DNA of 64,000 nucleotides, from positions 1 to 64,000 of the forward strand of contig JAXMGX010000013.1 of NCBI GenBank assembly GCA_046347045.1, written 5' to 3'. This stretch comes from ZC4RG30 sp046347045 (GTDB lineage Bacteria > Pseudomonadota > Gammaproteobacteria > Steroidobacterales > Steroidobacteraceae). This document shows, piece after piece, positions 10,742 through 19,049 of this stretch (positions are counted from its first letter, which is position 1; each line of letters opens with the position of its first letter). Below the pieces are notes generated by a model, which worked only from the letters and a program-made list of their open reading frames with translations, was not told the DNA's origin and searched no databases. Made by a program: the position numbers and the translations under genes.

Positions 10742-12038
10742 CGGTGGCACCCCGCAACGCCGCCAGTGTGGGATCGATCTCCTCGAAGAAGGACGGCAGC
10801 TCGTAGAGGCGCCGCAGATTGTCGGGAATATCCACCTTGCCCACCAGCGGTTCGACGGTCTCGCGGAACTTCGCCGCATGCGCGGTGGCCACCAGCACCC
10901 AGGGGCGCGCGGCGCGCTCGCTGGCGCTCATGCGTGCCCAGGTCTCGGCTGCAGTGGCCGTATGCGGGCACCAGATCACGCCATAGCGCGCGTGGTCGGC
11001 ACGGATGCGATCGCGGATGGCGGCATCGTCCACCGACGTGGCCGACAGGCCCGCTCCCAGCACGGCGGCGGCATCGGGCAGCAGCGACAGCAGGCGCTCC
11101 ATGTTGCTGGGATGCCCCACATCCATGGCATTGGCCAGCGTGGGGATGCTGGCGCGCGGCGTGAATTTGCCCGTGGCGAGGAAATCGGGCACGGCACGAT
11201 TGGCATTGTGCGCGAGCACGATGCGATCGATGGGAAACCCCACCTGCCGCGCCCACACACAGGCCACCGAATTGCCCAGGTTGCCGCTGGGAATGATGTA
11301 CGAGGCCTTCTGGCCCGTCTCCGCGCGGATGGCGAGGCTGGTGGCGGCATAGTACGCGGCCTGCGGCAGCAGCCGTCCCAGGTTGATGCTGTTGGCCGAC
11401 GACAATTCCACGCGCTGGCGCAATGCAGGATCGAGGAAGGCCTCCTTCACCAGACGCTGGCAGTCGTCGAAACTGCCGCGTACCGCGAGGCTCTTGATGT
11501 TGTCGCCCCAGCAGGTGAGTTGCTGCTGCTGCGCGGGCGAGACCAGCCCCTTGGGAAACAGCACCACCACTTCGATGCCGGGACGGCGATGGAAGGCCGC
11601 TGCCACGGCGCCACCGGTATCGCCGGAGGTCGCGACCAGAATGCGCAGCGGTCGCTGGTCCGCACGCGGTATGCGGGCCATGCTGGCGGCGAGGAAGCGC
11701 GCGCCGAAGTCCTTGAAGGCGGCCGTGGGGCCATGAAACAGCTCGAGCACGCGCAGCGGCTCGGAGGGCGCCGAAGCACCGGCATCCAGCCGGCGCACCG
11801 GCGCGGGAAAATCGAAGGCATCGCGGGTGATGGCCGGAATCTGCGGCGCGAGCGCATCGCCTTGTGCGAAGGCGCCGATCAATTTCGCGGCCACCTCCGG
11901 CAACGCACCCGGCTGCACCGACGACAGGTCGGGCCAGGACTGCGGCACGTACAGGCCGCCATCCGGCGCCAGGCCCTGTAGCAGGGCCGCGCTGAATCCC
12001 AGGTCCGGCGACCCGCCACGCGTACTGCTGAACTTCAT
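10734..12038 (-). CDS. thrC: Threonine synthase
   Basis: A 434-residue PLP enzyme that converts O-phosphohomoserine to threonine. The PLP lysine is in PTAAFKDFGARFLA (about residue 105), SGDTGGAVAAAF binds the substrate phosphate, and IIPSGNLGNSVAC binds the PLP phosphate. This is the gammaproteobacterial class with an N-terminal MKFSSTRGGSPDLGF. The start at 12038 makes an ATGA overlap with thrB. It is the third gene of thrABC, and the NERD gene overlaps its end. Confidence 0.96.
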   Translation of the reverse strand: MKFSSTRGGSPDLGFSAALLQGLAPDGGLYVPQSWPDLSSVQPGALPEVAAKLIGAFAQGDALAPQIPAITRDAFDFPAPVRRLDAGASAPSEPLRVLELFHGPTAAFKDFGARFLAASMARIPRADQRPLRILVATSGDTGGAVAAAFHRRPGIEVVVLFPKGLVSPAQQQQLTCWGDNIKSLAVRGSFDDCQRLVKEAFLDPALRQRVELSSANSINLGRLLPQAAYYAATSLAIRAETGQKASYIIPSGNLGNSVACVWARQVGFPIDRIVLAHNANRAVPDFLATGKFTPRASIPTLANAMDVGHPSNMERLLSLLPDAAAVLGAGLSATSVDDAAIRDRIRADHARYGVIWCPHTATAAETWARMSASERAARPWVLVATAHAAKFRETVEPLVGKVDIPDNLRRLYELPSFFEEIDPTLAALRGATGG

Positions 12039-12988
12039 TCGCTGCTCACCACATGCGCGCCGCCGGACTGCACCGGGGCGATCCACTTGTCGGTGGCGAT
12101 GTTCAGCCGCGCGAACTCGCCCGTCATCGCGTCGCGCACGGCGCGCGCATCGCGTTCCAGGCACAGCGCGAACAGCGTCGGGCCGGCGCCGGAAATCGAG
12201 CAGCCCAGCGCGCCCTTGTCGAGCGCCGCGGCGCGCACCTCGTTGAAGCCGGGGATCAGCACCTGGCGCTGCTTCTCGATGATCACGTCTTCGAGCGAGG
12301 CCTTGATGAGATCCAGATCGTTGGTGTAGCAGCCCGAGATGAAGCCGGCGAGATTCGCCGTCTGCCAGACGAAGTCCGACATGTTCACGGTGCGGCTGAG
12401 AATGGCGCGAGCCTGCTTGGTCGATACCTGCAGGTGCGGGTGCACGATGACGGCGTGGATGACTTCCGGCACCGGAATCTGCTTCACGCGCGGGTTGTCG
12501 ATGCCCACGGTGAGCACCAGGCCACCGAACAGCGAGGGCGAGATATTGTCGGCGTGGCGGGAACCGCTGGCCACCGCCTCGCCTTCCATCGCCACCTTCA
12601 GCAGTTCGATGCGCGTCAGTGGCTCTTCGAGCATGGCGTTGGCCGCGACCACGGCGGCCACGGCCGATGCGGCGGAACCGCCCAGGCCCGAAGCCAGCGG
12701 GATGCCCTTCTGGATGCGCATCTCGAAGCCGAAATCCAGGCCGCGCATCGCGGCCAGCGCCAGCAGTGCCTGGCCGGCGGTGTTCTTCTCGGCCTCGAGC
12801 GGCAGGTCATCGACCACGCCGGTGATGGACTTGATGGCCACGCCCGGCTGCGCACGGCGCTGCAGCGTCACGCGGTCGCCGACGGCGTCGACGGAGAATC
12901 CGAGGATGTCGAAGCCGATGGCCACGTTGGCCACCGAACCGGGCGCGAATGCCGTCACGCTGTCGGGCATCTTGCCGGGGGAAGTCAC
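12035..12988 (-). CDS. thrB: Homoserine kinase (GHMP family)
   Basis: A 317-residue GHMP kinase that phosphorylates homoserine with ATP. VTAFAPGSVANVAIGFDILG at the N-terminus, the phosphate loop GIPLASGLGGSAASA (about residues 93-107) and GCSISGAGPTLFALC near the C-terminus are diagnostic. The GTG start at 12988 is preceded by GGAG and overlaps the thrA stop (GTGA); an internal ATG six codons later (12970) is the only plausible alternative and has a poorer ribosome-binding site. Confidence 0.96.
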   Translation of the reverse strand: MTSPGKMPDSVTAFAPGSVANVAIGFDILGFSVDAVGDRVTLQRRAQPGVAIKSITGVVDDLPLEAEKNTAGQALLALAAMRGLDFGFEMRIQKGIPLASGLGGSAASAVAAVVAANAMLEEPLTRIELLKVAMEGEAVASGSRHADNISPSLFGGLVLTVGIDNPRVKQIPVPEVIHAVIVHPHLQVSTKQARAILSRTVNMSDFVWQTANLAGFISGCYTNDLDLIKASLEDVIIEKQRQVLIPGFNEVRAAALDKGALGCSISGAGPTLFALCLERDARAVRDAMTGEFARLNIATDKWIAPVQSGGAHVVSSE

Positions 12989-15528
12989 AGGCGCGCTCCA
13001 AGGTAGGCCGACAAACGCAACAGATCGGCGAACACCCCGCCAGCGGTGACTTCGGGACCCGCGCCCGGTCCCTGCACGATCAGCGGATTGTTGCAGTAGC
13101 GGGAGGTCGCGAAGCGCACCACGTTGTCGGTGAGTGCGATGTTGGCGAAGGCATGCTTCGCGTCGAGTTCGACCACACCAACGGTAGCCTCGCCCTGCGC
13201 CGTGATGCGGCCCACGAAACGCAGTACCTTGCCGGTCTGCTTCGCCGCCTGGTAGCGCGCCTTCATCGCGGCGTCGTACTTGGTGAGCCCGCTGAGGAAT
13301 TCGTCGATGGAGCCGCCTGCCAGATCCTGCGGCACCAGGCTTTCCACCTTCACGTCGCTCATCTCGAGCTTCAGACCCATTTCGCGCGCGAGGATGATGA
13401 GCTTGCGGGCCACGTCGGTGCCCGAGAGGTCATCGCGCGGGTCCGGTTCGGTGTAGCCACGCTGCTTGGCATCGCGCACGATGTCGGAGAACGGCACGCT
13501 GGTGTCGTACACATTGAACAGATATGCCAGCGTGCCCGAGAAGATGCCCTCGATGCTGTCGATGACATCGCCGGTCTCGCGCAGGTCGCGCAGCGTCTGG
13601 ATGACGGGCAGGCCCGCACCCACCGTGCCCTCGTACAGATAATGCGAAGCGCCGATGCGCCGCGCCTCGCGCAGCGAGTCGTAGTAGGACATCGCGGCGC
13701 TGTTGGCCTTCTTGTTCGGCGTGACGATGTGGATGCCCGCGGCCAGCCAGTCGCGGTAGTGCTTCGCCACCGACTCATCGGCCGAACAGTCGATGATCAC
13801 GGTGTGCGGCAGGTAGTCCACCTGCACGTGCTCGACGAAACGCGCCAGATCCGCAGGCGCCGTCGCGCCCTCGTACTGCTCGCGCCAGCGCGCGAGGTCC
13901 ACGCCCCGGTCCGACAGCAGCATGCGCTTGCTCGACAGGATGCCGCGCACGCGCAGGTCGAGCTTGAACTCGCGCGACAGCCGCGCCTGTTCGCCGGCAA
14001 GCTGATCCAGCAGCACGCGGCCCACGGTGCCAGGGCCGATCACGCCGATCGACAGCGTGTTGGGCGAGAGATAGAAGCTGGCATGCGTGGCGCGCAGCGC
14101 GCGCGTGGCCTGCCGGCCGTCGACCACCACCGAAATGTTGCGTTCCGAGGCGCCCTGGGCAATCGCGCGCACGTTCACCGCGGCCGCGCCCAGTGCATTG
14201 AACACCTTGGCCGACACGCCCGGCGTACCGGCCATGCCATCGCCCACCACCGCGAGGATGGCGAGATCCTTGGTGGCCTCGACGCTCTGTATCTGGCCCT
14301 CGGCCAGCTCGCGGGTGAACGCCGCGCGCACCACGCGCTCGGCACGGTCGGCCTCGGCCTGCGGAATCGCGCAGCAGATCGAATGCTCGGAGCTGCCCTG
14401 GGAAATCAGGATGACCGAGATGCCCTCTTCACGCAGCGCGCCGAACAGCCGGTGCGCGGTACCCGGCACGCCGATCATGCCCGCGCCCTCGATGTTGATC
14501 AGCGCGATGTTCTCGATGGTGGTGATGCCTTTCACCACGAGATCCGACTTCGGCTGCGCGCAGATCAGCGTGCAGGGATGATCAGGCGCGAAGGTGTTGC
14601 GGATCCAGATCGGGATGGAGCGGCCGATGGCCGGCGCCATGGTCTGCGGATGGATGACCTTGGCGCCGAAGTACGCCAGCTCCATGGCCTCGTTGTACGA
14701 GAGCTGGTCGATGACCTGCGCGTTGGGCACGCGGCGCGGATCGGCCGAGAGCACGCCATCCACATCGGTCCAGATGTGGATCTCGGCGGCGTCGAGCAGC
14801 GCGCCGAAGATCGAGGCGGAAAAATCCGAGCCATTGCGACCCAGCGTGGTCTGCACGCCCTGCGGCGTGCGCGCCACGAAGCCGGGCACGATCAGCGTGC
14901 CGGCGAAGTCGAAGGCGCCGGTTTCATTCAGCCGCGCGCGCGAGGTCTCCCACTGCACGCCCGGGCCCAGCGGACCCCATTCCACCACCACGCACTGGCG
15001 CGCATCGAGCCAGCGCACCGGCTTGAGCGCGCCGGCAGCCTTGCGGCGCGCCGCCAGGTACGCGGTGAACAGCGTGGTGGACCACAGCTCGCCATAGCCC
15101 GCGACCAGGTCGCGCACGTTCTGCGCGGCCGAGCGCATCAGGCTGGTGGTATGCAGCACGCCTTCAAGATCCGCGCGGTCGCGGTCGAACTGCGCCAGCC
15201 ACTGCGCGGCGGCGGGGGCATCGAGCAGCCCTTCGGCAATGGCCTGGTGGCGGTCGCGCAGCGCCTGAAGCTGCTGGCTGACACCCGGGTCCTGCTTCTC
15301 GGCCATTGCCACGAGGCCCAGCAGCACGTCGGTGGTGCCCTTGGCGGCCGAGAGCACCACGGCCAGGCGGCCGGCGGACTGGGATTCGATGATGTCGACC
15401 ACTTTGCGGAAGCACGCGGCGTCGTAGACGCTGGTGCCGCCGAACTTGTGCACGACCCAATCCGTCGACCCGGTGGCCGTCGAACCTGTGGCCGTCGAAC
15501 CTGTGACGGTGGAGCCTTGGGATTTCAT
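12985..15528 (-). CDS. thrA: Bifunctional aspartokinase I / homoserine dehydrogenase I
   Basis: An 847-residue fusion catalysing the first and third steps from aspartate to threonine. The aspartokinase domain begins at VHKFGGTSV (residues 26-34), with GRNGSDFSASI and the ACT repeats (about 320-470) that usually bind threonine. The dehydrogenase begins near residue 490 with the NADP loop GVIGPGTVGRV and contains GTVGAGLPVIQTLRDL and FSGTLAYLFN. Residues 5-22 are a GSTxT repeat not found in the family, encoded by 15-base tandem repeats. The ribosome-binding site (AAGAAG) is modest. A terminator-like hairpin 40-60 bases upstream suggests attenuation. Confidence 0.96.
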   Translation of the reverse strand: MKSQGSTVTGSTATGSTATGSTDWVVHKFGGTSVYDAACFRKVVDIIESQSAGRLAVVLSAAKGTTDVLLGLVAMAEKQDPGVSQQLQALRDRHQAIAEGLLDAPAAAQWLAQFDRDRADLEGVLHTTSLMRSAAQNVRDLVAGYGELWSTTLFTAYLAARRKAAGALKPVRWLDARQCVVVEWGPLGPGVQWETSRARLNETGAFDFAGTLIVPGFVARTPQGVQTTLGRNGSDFSASIFGALLDAAEIHIWTDVDGVLSADPRRVPNAQVIDQLSYNEAMELAYFGAKVIHPQTMAPAIGRSIPIWIRNTFAPDHPCTLICAQPKSDLVVKGITTIENIALINIEGAGMIGVPGTAHRLFGALREEGISVILISQGSSEHSICCAIPQAEADRAERVVRAAFTRELAEGQIQSVEATKDLAILAVVGDGMAGTPGVSAKVFNALGAAAVNVRAIAQGASERNISVVVDGRQATRALRATHASFYLSPNTLSIGVIGPGTVGRVLLDQLAGEQARLSREFKLDLRVRGILSSKRMLLSDRGVDLARWREQYEGATAPADLARFVEHVQVDYLPHTVIIDCSADESVAKHYRDWLAAGIHIVTPNKKANSAAMSYYDSLREARRIGASHYLYEGTVGAGLPVIQTLRDLRETGDVIDSIEGIFSGTLAYLFNVYDTSVPFSDIVRDAKQRGYTEPDPRDDLSGTDVARKLIILAREMGLKLEMSDVKVESLVPQDLAGGSIDEFLSGLTKYDAAMKARYQAAKQTGKVLRFVGRITAQGEATVGVVELDAKHAFANIALTDNVVRFATSRYCNNPLIVQGPGAGPEVTAGGVFADLLRLSAYLGARL
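15464..15508 (-). repeat. 15-base tandem repeat in the 5' end of thrA
   Basis: Three in-frame units follow each other at 15464-15478, 15479-15493 and 15494-15508; on the plus strand the central unit reads GTCGAACCTGTGGCC. The units differ at two or three bases, and a fourth, degraded unit follows to about 15523. They encode the pentapeptide GSTAT or GSTVT ahead of the kinase domain. Unit number could vary by slippage without breaking the frame. Confidence 0.85.
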
Positions 15529-15561
15529 CGCTTCTTGTGGCCGAAGTTGCTGTTTAATAGG

Positions 15562-15597
15562 AAAAAACCTGCGAACTCTAAAGGGCGCAGGGCACCC
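15562..15597 (-). promoter_or_regulatory. Candidate transcription attenuator in the thrABC leader
   Basis: On the minus strand CCTGCG (15591-15586) and CGCAGG (15573-15568) form a stem with a 12-base loop, followed at once by six T residues. An alternative stem GGGTGC/GCGCCC (15597-15583, one G-U pair) uses the same left arm, so the two exclude each other. A 16-codon open frame (15628-15578) ends inside the loop. No minus-strand gene lies upstream that would need a terminator here. The leader frame has no threonine or isoleucine codons, so the classical thr mechanism is not supported. Confidence 0.5.
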
Positions 15598-15632
15598 ACG
15601 CAAGCAACTGCACAAGGTATCTCGACATCGGT

Positions 15633-16241
15633 ATGAGTCCGGACAGCAACCTGCACGTTCTGGTGCTCGCGGCAGGCGCCGCCAGCCGCTTTGGATCGCC
15701 CAAGCAGCTCGCGCGCATCGGCGGCGTGATGATGCTGCAGAAGGCTGTTTCCCAGGCCACGGAGGTGGCCGGGCACGCCGTCACCGTGGTGCTGGGGGCC
15801 CATGCAGAGCGCATCGTGCCGCTGCTGCGGCAAAGCCCTGCCACGGTGGAAATCAATCGCCAATGGCAGGAAGGGCTGGCCAGTTCCCTTCGGTTGGGAA
15901 TAAGCCGTCTGCCGGCGGGCTGCGAGGGCGTGCTGGTCACGCTGGCCGACCAGGTGGCCATCAGCAGCTTCGACCTGCGCCGACTGGTGGCCGCCTGGCG
16001 CCGCCAGCCGGAATGGCTGATCGCGGCCAGCTACGACGGGCACACGGGCGTTCCGGCCATTTTTCCGGCCTGGTGTTTTGCCGACCTGGGTGCGCTCAGG
16101 GGGGATACAGGCGCGCGCGCGGTGCTGACCCGCTACGCAGACCGCTGCCTGCGGCTGCCCATGCCCAATGCGGGCGTGGATATCGACACCCCGGAGGATC
16201 TGCTGACCTTGGGCGGCAGCGGCGAGAACTCCGGAGCCTAG
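15633..16241 (+). CDS. MobA-like nucleotidyltransferase (MocA-type)
   Basis: A 202-residue protein of the molybdenum-cofactor nucleotidyltransferase family. The nucleotide-binding motif LAAGAASRFGSPKQL is at about residues 12-26; VLVTLADQV (about 99-107) carries the metal-binding Asp; YDGHTGVPAIFP, GDTGAR and DIDTPEDL follow. Relatives transfer CMP or GMP to molybdopterin, so a role in cofactor maturation for enzymes of the xanthine oxidase type is possible, but no such enzyme is in the window, and MsrP uses the unmodified cofactor. It diverges from thrA. No clear ribosome-binding site precedes the ATG. Confidence 0.83.
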   Translation: MSPDSNLHVLVLAAGAASRFGSPKQLARIGGVMMLQKAVSQATEVAGHAVTVVLGAHAERIVPLLRQSPATVEINRQWQEGLASSLRLGISRLPAGCEGVLVTLADQVAISSFDLRRLVAAWRRQPEWLIAASYDGHTGVPAIFPAWCFADLGALRGDTGARAVLTRYADRCLRLPMPNAGVDIDTPEDLLTLGGSGENSGA

Positions 16242-16270
16242 CCAGCGAACGCCTGGCTTCGCCGCCGGCA

Positions 16271-16295
16271 GATCGCGGCGAAACTGCCCGCGATC
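16271..16295. terminator. Hairpin between convergent genes
   Basis: GATCGCGG (16271-16278) pairs with CCGCGATC (16288-16295) over a nine-base loop. It lies between the end of the nucleotidyltransferase gene and the stop of the ankyrin gene, where a two-way terminator is expected. A smaller GCCAG/CTGGC stem lies just upstream (16241-16257). Neither has a T run, so Rho may be needed. Confidence 0.35.
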
Positions 16296-17718
16296 AGGGC
16301 TTTGCGGTGCCGGCTGTCAGCTCCCGCAGCGCCGCCGCGGTTTCCGGATGCGCCTCGGCTCCGGCCACCCCGGCACGACCTGTGGTACCCGAACGGCCCA
16401 GTGCGATATCCAGCGGCGTGGCGCCGCGCCCATCCTTCACATCCACCTTGGCGCCCTGCGCGGCCAGGAAGCGCACGAACTGCGTCCAGCCCAACTGCGC
16501 CGAGCCATGCAGCGCCGTCTGGCCGCCGCCATTGGTGGCATTCACCTTGGCGCCCGCGGCCACCAGCACCTTGGCCGTCTCGATGCACTGGGGCTCGTTG
16601 CGGAATCGGCCGCGGATGTCCACGGTGGTCCAGCCGATGCCCGCCGCCACCATCAGCGGCGCTGCACCCAGGCTGTTGGGCAGATCGACCAGCGCGCCGC
16701 GCTCAAGCAGCAGCTTCGCAGCCGTCGTGTCGCAGGCCTTGGCCGCGCGCAGCAGCGGCGTGGTTCCCACCGTGAGGATGGAATCGCCACCGCGGTCCTG
16801 GCCCAGCGAGCGGTACGGCGGGAACAGCTTCAACTGCATGTTGGGATTGGCGCCCCGGTCGAGCAGCAGCTTCGCCACTTCGAGCGGCAGGGTGTCGTCC
16901 GATGCCGGGCGATCCGGCCGTCCGCCACGCGGCGTGGTGTTGTAGTCGATGGTTGAATACAGCGGCGCCCTGCCCCACACATCCCAGCGGTTCACGTCGG
17001 CGCCCGCCTCGATCAGCACCTTCGCCACGTCGAAACGTGCATTCAGCGTCGCCATCAGCAACGGCGTGATGTTCTCGGGATTGGCGAGGTTCACGTCGGC
17101 CTTGCCCTCGATCAGCGCCTTTGCGCATTCCGCGCAGCCCTCGCGCGCGGCCAGCAGCAGCGCGGTGAATCCCCCCGGCGGACGGTTCTGCGGCCGCGGC
17201 TCGGCCGTGACCTTGCGCGCCCAGTCCCGCACCGTGGACACGGTGTCGGGCTTGGCGCCGGACTTCAGCAGCAACCGCACCATGTCGGGATTGCCCTGCG
17301 CCGCGGCCCACATCAATGCGGTCTGTCCGCGCCACTGCTCCACCGCGTTCACCTTGGCGCCGGCCTTGATGAGCAGCTTCGCGGCTTCGACATTGCCGGT
17401 ACGCGCCACCGTCATCAGCGCCGTCTCGCCCTCGTCGTTGGCCGACTCGGCGCTGGCCTTCGACTTCAGCAGCAGGTCTATCAGCGCCGCATCACCGCGC
17501 TCGGCTGCCTCCTGCATCGGCGTCGAGCCATAGTCGTTGCGCGCGTTGACGTCGGCGCCTTCCTTGATCAGGCGACGCGCGAGTTCCAGGTCGCCCTCGT
17601 GCGCGGCGTAGTGCAACGCAGTGGTGCCATCCTTGAGCTTCGAGTGTGCATCCTGCGGCGGCGCGCCGAGCACAGCAGGCACGAAGGCCACAATCGTCAG
17701 AACAAGCATCTTGCGCAT
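16294..17718 (-). CDS. Secreted ankyrin-repeat protein
   Basis: A 474-residue protein with a Sec signal (MRKMLVLTIVAFVPAVLGA) and about ten ankyrin repeats, each recognisable by TALHYAA, TPLLRAA or similar followed by a G-A-D/K-V-N turn (ADVNARND, AKVNAVEQ, ADVNLANP, ADVNRWDV, AKVNATNG). Ankyrin repeats bind proteins and have no catalysis of their own. It is the last gene of the minus-strand run and starts one base after the DUF1552 stop. Secreted ankyrin genes occur next to DUF1552 and DUF1592 genes in other phyla as well, which suggests it is a partner or scaffold for them. Role unknown. Confidence 0.85.
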   Translation of the reverse strand: MRKMLVLTIVAFVPAVLGAPPQDAHSKLKDGTTALHYAAHEGDLELARRLIKEGADVNARNDYGSTPMQEAAERGDAALIDLLLKSKASAESANDEGETALMTVARTGNVEAAKLLIKAGAKVNAVEQWRGQTALMWAAAQGNPDMVRLLLKSGAKPDTVSTVRDWARKVTAEPRPQNRPPGGFTALLLAAREGCAECAKALIEGKADVNLANPENITPLLMATLNARFDVAKVLIEAGADVNRWDVWGRAPLYSTIDYNTTPRGGRPDRPASDDTLPLEVAKLLLDRGANPNMQLKLFPPYRSLGQDRGGDSILTVGTTPLLRAAKACDTTAAKLLLERGALVDLPNSLGAAPLMVAAGIGWTTVDIRGRFRNEPQCIETAKVLVAAGAKVNATNGGGQTALHGSAQLGWTQFVRFLAAQGAKVDVKDGRGATPLDIALGRSGTTGRAGVAGAEAHPETAAALRELTAGTAKP

Positions 17719-17719
17719 G

Positions 17720-19039
17720 TCAGACTTCCGCGAACTTCATGGCGCTGTCGCCCAGCTTCTCCATCGGCACGCCCATGCGGTCGAGCAGCGTCAGGTGCAG
17801 GTTGGCGATGGGTGTCTTCTCGGCATAGCGCAGGTGCTGGTTGCCCTTGAGCTTGCCCATGCCGCCGCCGACCACCGCCGTCGGCAGCGGATAGTGGTTG
17901 TGCAGATTGCTGTCGCTCATGTTGCTGCCGAACAGGATGAACGAGTTGTCGAGCATGTTGCCCTCGCCATCGGGCAGGCTCTGCAGCTTCTTCACGAAGC
18001 GCGCGAACTCGCCGGTGTTCCAGGCCTGCACGCGCGCCAGGCGCTCCATCTTCTGCGCGTTGTTCGCATGGTGCGACAACGGATGGAAGGCATCGGAGAT
18101 GCCGATGAAATTGTAGGGCTGGTTGCTGACCTCGGCGGCCATCATGAACGTGGCCACACGCGTGAGGTTCGCCTGGAAGGCCAGTGCGATCATGTCGAAC
18201 ATCAGCCGCATCTGTTCGTCGAAGCGGCTGGGGATGCCCGAAGGCGCATCGGGCAGCGACACGGCCGACAGATCGCGACTCGAGAGCTGCTGCACGCGCC
18301 GTTCGATCTCGCGCACCGTGGTCAGGTAGTCGTCCACCATCGCGGCATCGCGCACGCCGAGCCGGCGCTTCAGGTCCGCCGCATCGCGCGAGACGAGGTC
18401 GAGCAGGCTCTTGTCCTCGCGCGCCAGCAGGTCGCGCTCCTGCGCGGTGTCACCGGCGCCGAACAGCTGCTGGAACAGCTTGCGCGGGTTGTGCTCCATG
18501 GGCAGCGGCGTCGAGGGATCGCGGAACGAAATCGTCTTGCCATAGCTGCAACCATAGTTGCGGTCGCAGGAACCCTCCCCGCCCCGCTCCTCGGTGCCGA
18601 CCTCGATGGACGGCAGCGGCGTGTTCTGGCCGATCTGCTTGGCCACGATCTGGTCGACGGTGGTGCCACCCAATGGATCGTGACTGATGCGCGGCGGAAC
18701 GCACGACAGCCAGGTGCCGGGCGTGATGGCATGCACGGGCGCGGCAATGGCGGATTTGTTCTCCAGCCCGCTGATCACCGTGAGCTGTTTCTGGAAGGGC
18801 TTCAGCGGCGCCAGGATCTGCGGCAGCTCGAAGTCCGTGCCAACCTTCGCGGGCGTCCACTGGTCCATCACCGCGCCGTGCGGAAAATAGACGAACGCCG
18901 CGCGCGGCTTCGGTGCCGCAGCGGTCGCAGCCAGCGCCGTGGCGGCGGGAATCATCGCATCGAGCAGCGGCAGCGCCACGGCAACGCCGGTACCTTTCAG
19001 CACGGTGCGTCGGGAAAGATGCTTGCGGGTGATGTACAT
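17720..19039 (-). CDS. DUF1552 protein, Tat-exported
   Basis: A 439-residue DUF1552 protein with a textbook Tat signal (LSRRTVLKGTGVAVALPLLDAM, shown as SRRTVLKG at about residues 10-17). AAFVYFPHGAVMDQW, SGLENKSA, DRNYGCSYGKTISF, REIERRVQQL and the region from LFGSNMSDSNLHNHYPLP to MGKLKGNQHLRY are typical. The DUF1501/DUF1552 group is related to the alkaline-phosphatase/sulfatase fold by some analyses, but no activity has been shown that I know of. It is nearly always found beside a DUF1592-type cytochrome, as here: its start is 10 bases after that gene. Probably periplasmic. Confidence 0.88.
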   Translation of the reverse strand: MYITRKHLSRRTVLKGTGVAVALPLLDAMIPAATALAATAAAPKPRAAFVYFPHGAVMDQWTPAKVGTDFELPQILAPLKPFQKQLTVISGLENKSAIAAPVHAITPGTWLSCVPPRISHDPLGGTTVDQIVAKQIGQNTPLPSIEVGTEERGGEGSCDRNYGCSYGKTISFRDPSTPLPMEHNPRKLFQQLFGAGDTAQERDLLAREDKSLLDLVSRDAADLKRRLGVRDAAMVDDYLTTVREIERRVQQLSSRDLSAVSLPDAPSGIPSRFDEQMRLMFDMIALAFQANLTRVATFMMAAEVSNQPYNFIGISDAFHPLSHHANNAQKMERLARVQAWNTGEFARFVKKLQSLPDGEGNMLDNSFILFGSNMSDSNLHNHYPLPTAVVGGGMGKLKGNQHLRYAEKTPIANLHLTLLDRMGVPMEKLGDSAMKFAEV

Positions 19040-19049
19040 GGTGATGCCC

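Noticed and set aside
15464..15508. Short tandem repeat as a CRISPR array
   Set aside because: Units are 15 bases, adjacent and in a coding frame, with no spacers or cas genes.
15578..15628. Classical thr operon leader peptide
   Set aside because: The only leader frame has no Thr or Ile codons, so the enteric mechanism cannot be claimed; only the RNA structure is reported.
12949..15636. 895-codon plus-strand frame opposite thrA
   Set aside because: His/Arg/Ala-rich shadow of thrA without domain.
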